The position numbers were made by a program, and so were the translations under genes. From assembly GCA_046545955.1 (NCBI GenBank), contig JBKGYS010000017.1:1-27282 (forward strand): a stretch of 27,282 nt of DNA. Reading direction: 5' to 3'. This document shows positions 16,577-24,219 of this stretch, piece after piece; the stretch's first letter is position 1; each line of letters begins with the position of its first letter. This DNA comes from SLAN01 sp046545955. GTDB taxonomy: Bacteria > Spirochaetota > Spirochaetia > DSM-27196 > SKKC01. Under the pieces are notes generated by a model. That model was not told the DNA's origin. It saw only the letters and a program-made list of their open reading frames with translations, and made no database searches.

Positions 16577-16624
16577 CGTTAGCCTCCCCCGTGCCTTTGC
16601 GTCTACGGCTTCCCACCGGTTATT

Positions 16625-17296
16625 ATGACATACATGAACGGGGACCGCGCAATCATCGCACCAAGTATTTTATCGGCGGATTTCTCGGAAATCGCGCAAG
16701 CGATTAGACAAGTCGAGCAATCAGGTGCCGATTGGATTCATCTCGACGTTATGGACGGGCATTTCGTGCCCAACTTGACGTTCGGCCCGAAGATGGTCGC
16801 CGATATCCGCGGGAAGACCAATCTTGCGCTGGATGTACACCTTATGGTCGAGCGACCCGGCGACCTCCTCGATGCCTACATAAACGCAGGGGCAGACAGT
16901 GTTACGTTCCATCTCGAGGCGGAAGTGCACGCGCACAGGCTTATCGAGCGGATTCGCGCGGCCGGTAAACGCGCCGGAGTCGCTATTGTGCCGTCCACAC
17001 CGGTGGCAATGATCGAGCCGATACTCGGCGAAATCGAAATTGCCCTCGTCATGACGGTAAATCCCGGCTTCGGCGGTCAATCGCTGATTCCCGCGTGCCT
17101 CGAGAAGGCCAAACGACTTCACGAGCTTCGTGTCGACACCGGTTATCGCTATTATATCGAAGCGGACGGTGGAGTAAATGAGGAAACAGCTGCAAAGTGC
17201 CGCAACGCCGGGTTTGATGTCCTTGTGGCCGGAAGTGCGTTCTTCGGCGCTGCCGACAAAAACGTTGCTGTATCGAAATTACGGGCGGAAGTATAA
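16625..17296 (+). CDS. rpe: Ribulose-phosphate 3-epimerase
   Basis: Rpe interconverts D-ribulose 5-phosphate and D-xylulose 5-phosphate in the pentose phosphate pathway. The 223-residue TIM barrel shows all main motifs: IAPSILSADFSEI, HLDVMDGHFVPNLTFGP with metal His and catalytic Asp, DVHLMVERP, MTVNPGFGGQ on the phosphate side, and IEADGGVNEETA with the second catalytic Asp. One departure is GVAIVPSTP where most members have an Asn before Pro. Two ATG codons are possible, 16625 and 16634; neither has a clear ribosome site, so the start is uncertain by three residues. The gene diverges from the TPR-greA operon and is followed by a 103-base gap. Confidence 0.96.
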   Translation: MTYMNGDRAIIAPSILSADFSEIAQAIRQVEQSGADWIHLDVMDGHFVPNLTFGPKMVADIRGKTNLALDVHLMVERPGDLLDAYINAGADSVTFHLEAEVHAHRLIERIRAAGKRAGVAIVPSTPVAMIEPILGEIEIALVMTVNPGFGGQSLIPACLEKAKRLHELRVDTGYRYYIEADGGVNEETAAKCRNAGFDVLVAGSAFFGAADKNVAVSKLRAEV

Positions 17297-17386
17297 GTGT
17301 GGTGGAGAGGGCTTCTTCATCGGGCCGAGGCACGGGTCGCCTCTTTTCAAGCGCCGAGGCGAAGCTGACGAAACTAAAAGAGGTAT

Positions 17387-17390
17387 GGAG
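17387..17390 (+). promoter_or_regulatory. Ribosome binding site that decides a GTG start
   Basis: GGAG lies 9 bases before the GTG at 17400. This ideal spacing favours GTG over the in-frame ATG at 17385, which contains the GGAG in its own second codon region and has only a very close AGAGG. Confidence 0.65.
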
Positions 17391-17399
17391 TATTTTCCT

Positions 17400-18251
17400 G
17401 TGAAATCTGTGCGTACCCGATTTATCAGTCGAGCCTTTATGGTCCTGTTTGTTGTCTCGTGTTTCGCTATGCCGCTTCCCGGCTCAGAAAGCGCCGATCT
17501 GTTCGACGAGGGCTTGAGATACTTCTCCGAGAGCAGGTGGGACGACGCTCGCAGCGCCTTCGAAGAGCTCGTGGACCGGGAGGGCTTCGCCGCCGATGCT
17601 CTGTTCTGGTCGGGGCGGAGTCATTTTGAACTCGGTGCGTATGACCGCGCGGTGGATCGCTTCTCGCGTCTTATCGAGGAATACCCGGATCATCCGGATG
17701 CCGAAGAGGCTCGGTACCAAATCGCTCGTGCGCGGTACCGTCAAGCCGATTACGAGGCAGCGATCGTTGCATTTGAACGGTTTGTCACGGAATTTCCGGA
17801 TTCCGATTTCGCCGGAAACGCGCTGTACTGGGCCGGCGAGAGTCTCATGACGCTCGGCCGCTACGAACAGGCGAGAGTACTTTTCGAGCGGGTAGTCGAA
17901 GAACATCCACGCAGCTACCGCGTCGAAGCGGCGGAGTACCGCATGGAGCTCATCGAGTTAGGTGCGAGAGAACGCGAGCTTTTGGACCTTCTGCGATGGA
18001 GCAGCGAAGAACAGTTACGGCTGGCAGAGGAGTTGGCACGGTCGCGAAACGCCGAACCCCGAGCGTCCTCAGATACAGGGCAGGAGGAAGACGGTGAGGG
18101 CGCCGAACGGGATACGGAGCGACGACTGCAAGCGCGCGAACGGGATATGGAGCGACGACTGCAAGCGCGCGAGCGCGAGATAGAACAACGACTGGAATCG
18201 GTGCGTCTGCGCGAAGAGGCGCTCGAGCTTCTGGAGGATTTTTCACAGTGA
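17400..18251 (+). CDS. Exported TPR protein with hendecad C-terminal coil
   Basis: The 283-residue protein starts with a signal peptide (RAFMVLFVVSCFAMPLPG). VVSC could act as a relaxed spirochaetal lipobox, although ordinary cleavage after SESA is equally possible. Residues about 35-180 hold four TPR-type repeats of the YbgF/BamD kind, with phrases such as ALFWSGRSHFELGAYDRAVD, YPDHPDAEEARYQIARARY and FPDSDFAGNALYWAGESLM. The C-terminus is a highly charged coiled coil with three tandem 11-residue units at bases 18105-18203, two of them 32/33 identical at DNA level. The role is likely envelope scaffolding or assembly, by family resemblance only. Its stop overlaps the next start by GTGA. Confidence 0.8.
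   Translation: MKSVRTRFISRAFMVLFVVSCFAMPLPGSESADLFDEGLRYFSESRWDDARSAFEELVDREGFAADALFWSGRSHFELGAYDRAVDRFSRLIEEYPDHPDAEEARYQIARARYRQADYEAAIVAFERFVTEFPDSDFAGNALYWAGESLMTLGRYEQARVLFERVVEEHPRSYRVEAAEYRMELIELGARERELLDLLRWSSEEQLRLAEELARSRNAEPRASSDTGQEEDGEGAERDTERRLQARERDMERRLQAREREIEQRLESVRLREEALELLEDFSQ
18105..18203 (+). repeat. 33-base tandem repeat, three units
   Basis: Units at 18105-18137 and 18138-18170 differ at a single base; the unit at 18171-18203 is degenerate. They encode ERDTERRLQAR, ERDMERRLQAR and EREIEQRLESV. The length keeps the frame and matches a hendecad (11-residue) coiled-coil period. Confidence 0.9.
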
Positions 18252-19402
18252 TACCGGTACCGGAAAGGCGGAACACGAAACCTCGGAGCGTTGCTGCGCC
18301 GATACTGGGCTTCGCGGTAGTACTGTTGTCTGTTTGCGGAAATCTCGGTGCCGACAATCGTGACGGGGCAGAGGCCTCAGTTCCTGCTGCAGACGGCTCC
18401 GCCTCGCCACTGCGAATCGATTACGAGCCCGCAGAGGGAATTCCGAGAGTTTTCACCACCGCTGGGGATAATCCGCTGTGGTCTCCCGATGAGCAGGAGA
18501 CAAGCGCGCTGTTCGCGCGAATAGACAACCGTGTCACACGGCTCAGCGACGAACGCCCTGATAGCATTACGAACGCGGATGGTGCACTCGAAACGGTCTG
18601 GCGCGAGGGAGGTATTACGGTCTCGCTGCGTACCGAGATACTCGATATCGAGAACGCGACCTCGACGGTTCGCCTCCGGCTGTCGCTGTCGAACGAGGGC
18701 CGTATGTCGCGCGATGTCGGCGTCAGGTATCTGTTCGACACCTGGTTCGGCGAAGCCTCGGATGCGCATTTCCGCCTCCGAACCTCCGCAGATACCGACG
18801 CGGATCAAATCGAAGTGGAACGCGAGCTCACCTCGGACGCCTCGGTTATCGAGAGCACTGGAGATGAAGGTTCACTCCGGCTTTTGATCGATCGGGGTAC
18901 AACGCCGGAGCAGGTGGTCGCCGCGAATCGGGACCGATTGTCGAATGCCGCCTGGAGTTACAATTCATCGAGAGGCAGAGGTTTCGATCTCCCTCCGTAC
19001 TCGCGAAACGACAGCGCGCTCCATGTGACCTTCGCCTCGCAGGAGCTGGAGGCCGGCGATGAGCGCCGCATTGAATTATACTTCGAGGTGGCCGGCGGGG
19101 AGCGGGAGTCGAGTACCGCAGAGGAGTCGGACCGCAATCGTGAAGCGGCAGACCCGCCCGCCACGCCGGATGATGAGCGCGATGAGCGGTCCGAGCCGCC
19201 TTCGGATGCGGGGGAGACAGCCGAACAGCCGAACGAGCAAACGGAACTCCCGCAGACGAGGGAAGAAGCGAGGACCGAGCTGCGGCGAGAGTTGGAACGG
19301 CTTCGCGAGATTTCCGAAGGCGAACGACAACCCGAAGATGGAGAGCTCGAGGAGATTCGCAATACCATTGAACGCCTGCGTCGCCTTCGTGATAATCTGT
19401 AG
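18248..19402 (+). CDS. Exported protein of unknown function, beta-rich core and acidic coil
   Basis: I do not recognise a named family for this 384-residue protein. A hydrophobic segment (AAPILGFAVVLLSVCGNLG, about residues 16-34) is probably a signal peptide or anchor; the Cys there has Val before it, which is a poor lipobox. Residues about 50-285 look like a beta-sandwich, with alternating segments such as GGITVSLRTEILDIENATST, DVGVRYLFDTWFGEA and RIELYFEVAGG. The remainder is a low-complexity stretch rich in Glu, Pro and Ser and then a Glu/Arg coiled coil. The GTG start shares GTGA with the upstream stop, so it is translated with the TPR protein; the two probably work together in the envelope. 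Confidence 0.75.
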   Translation: MIPVPERRNTKPRSVAAPILGFAVVLLSVCGNLGADNRDGAEASVPAADGSASPLRIDYEPAEGIPRVFTTAGDNPLWSPDEQETSALFARIDNRVTRLSDERPDSITNADGALETVWREGGITVSLRTEILDIENATSTVRLRLSLSNEGRMSRDVGVRYLFDTWFGEASDAHFRLRTSADTDADQIEVERELTSDASVIESTGDEGSLRLLIDRGTTPEQVVAANRDRLSNAAWSYNSSRGRGFDLPPYSRNDSALHVTFASQELEAGDERRIELYFEVAGGERESSTAEESDRNREAADPPATPDDERDERSEPPSDAGETAEQPNEQTELPQTREEARTELRRELERLREISEGERQPEDGELEEIRNTIERLRRLRDNL

Positions 19403-19414
19403 CTCGACAAGACA

Positions 19415-20551
19415 ATGAGAGGAAATGCCAGTCCCCTTCAGAAAGCCTACCGGCTGTATTACGCGAAGGAGTACGCCAAGGTCATCGCGCTGCTCGAGCC
19501 GCAAGTGTTCATGTACCGCGAGAACCCAAACTTTTACCGCCTTCTCGGACTGGCGTGCCTTCACACTCGGGATCTCGGTGGCGCAGAATCCTTTCTCATG
19601 CGCTGCATGCAGCTCGACCGTGACGCCGTGGCGCCGAGGCTCGAGCTGGCGGCCTGTTATTTCGCAAAACGTGACAACGAATCGGCAATCGAACTCTGGC
19701 TGGAGATTCTCGACGATGAACCCGAAAACCGGTACGCGGCGAGGGGATTGAAAGTTCTGCGCACCGGCCCGGAAAGCGATACAGCCGAGCGGTACCGGGA
19801 GTCCGGTCGACTTCGTGCGTTGTATCCCGACATTCGGCGCCCGATTCCCTGGATTCGCGCCGGCACGGTCGCGGTGCTTGGCACAGTGCTGGTGCTCGCG
19901 GCGGTAAACGCTCCTGATATTGTACCAGCGATTCAGGCCACCCTCGGGTGGGAGCGGTCGCAAGAGCACCGCGAGGGGGTGGAAAACATCGACCTCTCCG
20001 ATGAATCCGAACTGACGCAGGATGCGCCGGCCGACGGTGGCGAGGGCGATGCACCACGGTATGAGCTGTCGGATTCGGAGATCGAGGCTACGTTCGACAG
20101 GATGCGGGAATACTTTCTCGACGAACGCGACAATATGGCGAACCGGGAGATCAACCGTATCCTCCACTCGAACGCCACCTCGGAGCTCAAGACCCGCGCG
20201 AAAACGCTTCAGGGCTACCTGAAGGCTCCGAGTTTCGCAGATTTTTCCGATGGATTTTCCTATGAGCAGGTTACCTCCGACCCCTGGCTGTACGATGGGG
20301 CGCACGTGCGCTGGCGTGGGCGACCGAGTAACGTGGACATTAACGAAGAGCGGATCGCCTTCGACTTTCTGGTAGGCTACGAAGACGGCCGCGAACTCGA
20401 CGGAGTCGTGCCCACCGAGTTCGACTTCGCGGTTCGAATGGACTCCTCGTACGTTGTCGAGATTCTCGCGCGGGTAGAGCGCGAAGACGGCGAGGAAATC
20501 GCGCTTCAAGGGGTCAGCTCACGGGTTCTCGGTCCCGCGGAGGGTTCATGA
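19415..20551 (+). CDS. Single-pass membrane TPR protein
   Basis: This 378-residue protein has a cytoplasmic N-terminal TPR domain of about 115 residues (KAYRLYYAKEYAKVIALLEP, YRLLGLACLHTRDLGGAESF, LELAACYFAKRDNESAIELW), one transmembrane helix at about 147-166 (AGTVAVLGTVLVLAAVNA), and an extracytoplasmic part of about 210 residues with a helical section and a C-terminal beta-rich domain (WRGRPSNVDINEERIAFDFL). There is no signal peptide, and the positive residues before the helix fit an N-in orientation. It starts 12 bases after the previous gene with a weak ribosome site and overlaps dtd by ATGA. Function is unknown; the architecture resembles bacterial envelope or division accessory proteins. 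Confidence 0.78.
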   Translation: MRGNASPLQKAYRLYYAKEYAKVIALLEPQVFMYRENPNFYRLLGLACLHTRDLGGAESFLMRCMQLDRDAVAPRLELAACYFAKRDNESAIELWLEILDDEPENRYAARGLKVLRTGPESDTAERYRESGRLRALYPDIRRPIPWIRAGTVAVLGTVLVLAAVNAPDIVPAIQATLGWERSQEHREGVENIDLSDESELTQDAPADGGEGDAPRYELSDSEIEATFDRMREYFLDERDNMANREINRILHSNATSELKTRAKTLQGYLKAPSFADFSDGFSYEQVTSDPWLYDGAHVRWRGRPSNVDINEERIAFDFLVGYEDGRELDGVVPTEFDFAVRMDSSYVVEILARVEREDGEEIALQGVSSRVLGPAEGS

Positions 20552-20997
20552 GGGCGGTAGTTCAACGCGTCAGCGAGGCTGCAGTGCATGTCGGCGAGCG
20601 GTGCACCGGCCGCATCGGGGTCGGCCTTCTCGTGCTCGTAGGCGTTGGTAATTCGGACTCCAAGGCTGATGTTTCCTACCTTGCCGCCAAGCTGGTAGGT
20701 TTGCGGGTGTTCGAGGATGAGCAGGGGCGGATGAACAGGTCCGTTTCCGAGGCCGGCGGGTCAATCCTGTGTGTATCCCAGTTCACCCTTCACGGCGATG
20801 CCCGCAAAGGGCGCAGACCGAGCTACAACGGCGCTGCGTCACCGGATTTGGCGCAGCCGCTGTTCGACGCGCTTTGCACGGAGATCCGGGAACTCGGCGT
20901 ACCGGTGGAAACCGGCGAGTTCGGCGCCATGATGACCGTTTCCATGACGGGCAACGGACCGGTAACGGTGCTGGTCGATTCAAAGAAACAGTTTTAG
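20548..20997 (+). CDS. dtd: D-aminoacyl-tRNA deacylase
   Basis: Dtd hydrolyses D-amino acids (and glycine from mischarged tRNA-Ala) from tRNA, a chiral proofreading step. The 149-residue length is standard. MRAVVQRVSEAAVHVG at the N-terminus, the SQFTL motif in ILCVSQFTLHGDARKGRRPS, and NGPVTVLVDS, carrying the Gly-Pro dipeptide of the active site, are all present. The start is coupled to the preceding gene (ATGA). The last 18 bases overlap the 3' end of the PRPP synthetase gene on the opposite strand, so there is no room for a terminator between them. Confidence 0.97.
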   Translation: MRAVVQRVSEAAVHVGERCTGRIGVGLLVLVGVGNSDSKADVSYLAAKLVGLRVFEDEQGRMNRSVSEAGGSILCVSQFTLHGDARKGRRPSYNGAASPDLAQPLFDALCTEIRELGVPVETGEFGAMMTVSMTGNGPVTVLVDSKKQF

Positions 20998-22176
20998 CGC
21001 GCTCAGATATTCCCACGCGTCGAACAGGTCAAAGAACGGCGACAGGGTCTTCTCCTCGTGCATGCGCATAATTATCTCCGCGGTAAGTCGGGCGCTCGAA
21101 ACCACATGAAGAAACGGTAGCTGCGCGCGAAGCGCTTCGGTGCAGCTCACCGTGTCCGCTACAACAATCTTGTCGAGTAGCCCGGCTTCGTGAAGCCTCT
21201 GAAGACGATCGGCGGCCGGTTCGCTGAATACGGGATGAATCGCGGCGATATTTACCTGCCTTACACCGCGTTCCTTAAGCTCGCGCACGAGCGCATCGAC
21301 CGACCCGCCGGTGTCGATCATGTCGTCTACAACCCAGACTTCCTTACCCTCGATCGGTGAGTCGGTGAGAATGTTGATTCTGTCGACGGTATTGGCCTGC
21401 TTATAGTCACGAGTCTTGTGAGCGATAACGAGCTCGGCGCCGAATGCCCGGGCGTAGCGTCGAGCCACATTCTCTCCCCCGGCGTCCACCGAACAGAACA
21501 GCCACTGATCTCGAACGTGATGCTCGAGAAAATCCCGGCTCTTTATGAAGTGATCGGCGATGTACGCTTCGAGAAGCCCGATCGCCGGAATATCGTCGAT
21601 GGAGAAGTCGTTCGGATCTACGACGGTACGCGATTTGTCGCTATGCAGTTGATAGGTAACCATGTGGTCGAGTCCGAGGCCGGCGAGTGTCTTGTAGTGC
21701 ATCCAGAATCCGACCGAGTTGCGCCGCGTGGTACGGTCGCTTCGTGCACAGCTGCAGAACGGCTCGACAAGCGTAATTCGTTCCGCCTGTGCGCGGCGCA
21801 GGGCGTCTATGGAGTGATAAAGTTCCATTTTTGCTTCCGATACAGGAAGCCCCGCGGCGTTTCTCGCGGCGGTCCCGAGCAGATAGACGTCCTTTCCGCG
21901 TAGCGAGGTGTGGACTTCGACTTCCATTTCTCCGTCGGCGAACTTGAGCGACCGAAGACTTCCGATAAAGTTTTCAGCGTCGACGGTCGCGTGAAACTCC
22001 GGAAACGTCTTGAGGTGATACGCCACGCGACTCATGTAGTCTTCCATACTCTGTGTGCAGGCGAGAACGAGCTTTCCTCTCATGGCAGGCGAATCATAGC
22101 CGGGCAGGCCCCGGTCGTCAAAGGTCTCGGCAGCGTATTCGCGCGACGCGGCGAACGCTCGGTCATTGATCGGCAT
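20980..22176 (-). CDS. prs: Divergent ribose-phosphate pyrophosphokinase
   Basis: This enzyme would make PRPP from ribose 5-phosphate and ATP for nucleotide, His and Trp synthesis. The protein has 398 residues, about 80 longer than E. coli Prs. The PRPP-binding loop VVDDMIDTGGSV is clear near residues 281-292. FADGEMEVEV, YHSIDALRRAQAERITLVEP, CARSDRTTRR, QLHSDKS and HKTRDYKQAN align with Prs motifs FSDGE, DALRRA, YARQDR, DLHAEQIQG and the flexible K-R loop, but with many changes. The extra length is mostly an N-terminal 35 residues and an insert around the SRDFLEHHVRDQWLFCSVD part. The start at 22176 lies 14 bases inside the upstream gene; an in-frame ATG at 22083 is a possible alternative. 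Confidence 0.88.
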   Translation of the reverse strand: MPINDRAFAASREYAAETFDDRGLPGYDSPAMRGKLVLACTQSMEDYMSRVAYHLKTFPEFHATVDAENFIGSLRSLKFADGEMEVEVHTSLRGKDVYLLGTAARNAAGLPVSEAKMELYHSIDALRRAQAERITLVEPFCSCARSDRTTRRNSVGFWMHYKTLAGLGLDHMVTYQLHSDKSRTVVDPNDFSIDDIPAIGLLEAYIADHFIKSRDFLEHHVRDQWLFCSVDAGGENVARRYARAFGAELVIAHKTRDYKQANTVDRINILTDSPIEGKEVWVVDDMIDTGGSVDALVRELKERGVRQVNIAAIHPVFSEPAADRLQRLHEAGLLDKIVVADTVSCTEALRAQLPFLHVVSSARLTAEIIMRMHEEKTLSPFFDLFDAWEYLSALKLFL

Positions 22177-22861
22177 CGAGGTCGTCGATTACCTCGCGTG
22201 CGGCTCGCACGACCTCAGCTCGCCGCGTTCCGCGACGCAGCCTGTCGACAAGCGTTATCATGCGGGAGTCGCCGGTGCCTCCGAGCGCGTCGACAAGCGC
22301 GAGAATTTCCTCGGTGGTATCGCCGTCGGTCAAGCCTCCTGAATCCCGCTGTACTTCGATTAGTGCGTGTCCGTGTCGCTGTAGAGCGCTGCGCCACGCG
22401 GCGGAGTCGAGCATCCGCATTCCAAGATCCATGCTCACCCGGCGAAGCTGCGCGGTTTCGTATGTGTCGAAGCGCAAAAGGATCGGCTCGAGCTCGAGCG
22501 CGGCATCCCGAAAGTCTTCCTGACTTGTGAGCCCGGCGGGTTCGGCCGCGTCGAGAATTGCTTCGAGCGCGATGCGAAGCAAGTGTTCTCTCTCGTGAAC
22601 GGGCATAGGTCCCGATGTCGTATCGATGGTTTGGGCGATCGCCGCCATACGCGCCACCGATTCCATCGACGGCTGCTCCGCGGCTCTCCGTGTAACCTGA
22701 TCGTAGGCCTCACTGAACTCGCCGGCTCGAATGTACGCCCTTGTGAGCTGCTGCGCATCCACTGCAGCGGTCGAGAGGACGACGAACAGCGCGCAGTACA
22801 GCCACGCGTGCGCTGTAATTGACGGTGCAGATTTGCCTCTGTAGTATGATCCTATCAACAA
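22163..22861 (-). CDS. Small exported protein of unknown function
   Basis: The product of 232 residues has a hydrophobic stretch WLYCALFVVLSTAAVDA with a good signal-peptidase site before QQL. The mature part is helical with HEAT- or TPR-like patches (AYIRAGEFSEAYDQVTRRA, ARMAAIAQTI, TEEILALVDALGG). No family is recognised. The TTG at 22861 is chosen because GAGGTGA at 22870-22876 lies 8 bases upstream of it; the in-frame GTG at 22873 falls inside that same site. A weak promoter with -10 TATACT at 22889-22884 may serve it. The prs start overlaps its end by 14 bases, so the two are coupled, and the gene is divergent from recA. Confidence 0.65.
   Translation of the reverse strand: MLIGSYYRGKSAPSITAHAWLYCALFVVLSTAAVDAQQLTRAYIRAGEFSEAYDQVTRRAAEQPSMESVARMAAIAQTIDTTSGPMPVHEREHLLRIALEAILDAAEPAGLTSQEDFRDAALELEPILLRFDTYETAQLRRVSMDLGMRMLDSAAWRSALQRHGHALIEVQRDSGGLTDGDTTEEILALVDALGGTGDSRMITLVDRLRRGTRRAEVVRAAREVIDDLDADQ
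22819..22847 (+). promoter_or_regulatory. Candidate recA promoter
   Basis: TTGACG at 22819-22824 (five of six consensus) is followed after 17 bases by TAGTAT at 22842-22847 (four of six). TATGAT at 22845-22850 is a shifted alternative -10. Transcription would start near 22854, leaving an 85-base leader. The -35 and -10 lie within the coding start of the divergent minus-strand gene. No convincing LexA-type palindrome is seen. Confidence 0.5.
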
Positions 22862-22869
22862 TCGCGAGT

Positions 22870-22876
22870 TCACCTC
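22870..22876 (-). promoter_or_regulatory. Ribosome binding site supporting a TTG start
   Basis: GAGGTGA on the minus strand lies 8 bases before the TTG at 22861. It overlaps the alternative GTG at 22873, which therefore has no usable site of its own. Confidence 0.55.
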
Positions 22877-22938
22877 GGTGCGTAGTATACCGTGCGGGGA
22901 GCCTCCCGAAAACTACGCGACGGATGCAAGGGGACATA

Positions 22939-24186
22939 ATGGCTAAGAAAGACGCTCGAAGCGCCGACACGGAAACACAGGATACTCAGGCGGAAAAGCA
23001 GCGGGCACTCGAAGCGGCCAGGCTGCAGATAGAAAAACAGTTCGGCAAGGGCTCGCTTATGAAACTCGGTTCCGGCCCTCAGGGAGTCGGAATCGGTACG
23101 ATTCCCTCGGGTGCGATTACCCTCGACGAAGCGCTCGGTCTCGGCGGTTACCCGCGTGGTCGCGTAATCGAGGTATACGGTCCGGAAAGCTCGGGCAAGA
23201 CGACTCTCGCGCTTCACGCGATCGCCGAGGCGCAGAAAAGCGGAGGTATCGCTGCGTTCGTCGACGCCGAGCACGCGCTCGATCCGACCTACGCGAAGGC
23301 GCTCGGCGTAAATATAGACGAACTCTGGGTCTCGCAACCCGACACCGGCGAGCAGGCGCTCGAAATAACCGAAAGCCTCGTGCGCTCCGGCGGGGTCGAT
23401 ATAATCGTCGTCGACTCGGTAGCAGCGCTCACCCCGCGCGCGGAGATAGACGGCGACATGGGCGACTCGCACATGGGCCTTCAGGCGAGGCTTATGAGTC
23501 AGGCCTTGCGAAAGCTCACCGGTACGATTCATAAGTCCGGCACATCACTCATTTTCATTAACCAGATCCGCATGAAAATCGGCGTCATGTTCGGTAATCC
23601 CGAGACAACGACCGGCGGCAAGGCGCTGAAGTTCTACTCCTCGGTCCGACTCGAGGTCAGAAAGATCGAAACCATTTCGAAGGGCAGCGACGACGCGATC
23701 GGAAACAAGGTTCGGGTAAAGATCGTAAAAAACAAGGTTGCCCCACCGTTTCGCAAATGTGAGCTCGAAATCATGTTCGGAAAGGGTGTTTCGGCGAGCG
23801 GGAGTCTACTCGACGCCGCTCTGAAAAACGATATCATTTCCAAGAGTGGAAGCTGGTACAGCTACGGCGACGAGCGGATCGGACAGGGACGCGATAATGC
23901 CAAACAGTTTCTCGAAGAGAACAGCGACATCGCCGACCGAGTAGAGTCGGATCTTCGCGAGCGCATGTTCGGTCACCTTCGGCGGTCAAGTACTGAAGCG
24001 GCAAAAGAAGAAGGGGCATCGGTCGAGGCCGTCGCCGAGAAGCCATCGAAGGGGAGCACAGGAGGTGCTTCGCCGAAAGACTCAAAGAACAAATCCGGCA
24101 ATCGAAGCACGTCTTCGTCTCCGGAGGAGATCCCAGCGGATAATGCCCGGACCGACCGCGGACCCGATGCCGACGAGCTGTTTTAG
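22939..24186 (+). CDS. recA: Recombinase RecA
   Basis: RecA coats single-stranded DNA, drives strand exchange and activates the SOS response. The gene encodes 415 residues. Walker A GPESSGKT is at 81-88, and the Walker B region has DIIVVDSVAALTPRAEIDGD; the MSQALRKLTG and IFINQIRMKIGVMFGNPETT (loop L2) signatures are typical. Residues 1-340 are well conserved; the final 70 or so, rich in Ser, Lys, Glu and Gly, form a long tail that is longer than in E. coli (353 residues in total). AAGGGGA at 22928-22934 precedes the ATG at 22939; longer in-frame openings to 22819 are unlikely to be used. It diverges from the small exported protein and is followed closely by folK. Confidence 0.98.
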   Translation: MAKKDARSADTETQDTQAEKQRALEAARLQIEKQFGKGSLMKLGSGPQGVGIGTIPSGAITLDEALGLGGYPRGRVIEVYGPESSGKTTLALHAIAEAQKSGGIAAFVDAEHALDPTYAKALGVNIDELWVSQPDTGEQALEITESLVRSGGVDIIVVDSVAALTPRAEIDGDMGDSHMGLQARLMSQALRKLTGTIHKSGTSLIFINQIRMKIGVMFGNPETTTGGKALKFYSSVRLEVRKIETISKGSDDAIGNKVRVKIVKNKVAPPFRKCELEIMFGKGVSASGSLLDAALKNDIISKSGSWYSYGDERIGQGRDNAKQFLEENSDIADRVESDLRERMFGHLRRSSTEAAKEEGASVEAVAEKPSKGSTGGASPKDSKNKSGNRSTSSSPEEIPADNARTDRGPDADELF

Positions 24187-24219
24187 GTTCGCGGGTATTT
24201 CGTTACTTCGGCGTTGTTC

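Noticed and set aside
19076..20509. 477-codon antisense frame across the two envelope genes
   Set aside because: Opposes two plausible coupled genes with a signal peptide, a membrane helix and TPR motifs; the antisense product has no recognisable domain.
22860..22880. Possible SOS box near recA (GAAC...GTTG)
   Set aside because: Half-site spacing does not fit the gram-positive type, and the Leptospira-type TTTGN5CAAA is not found.
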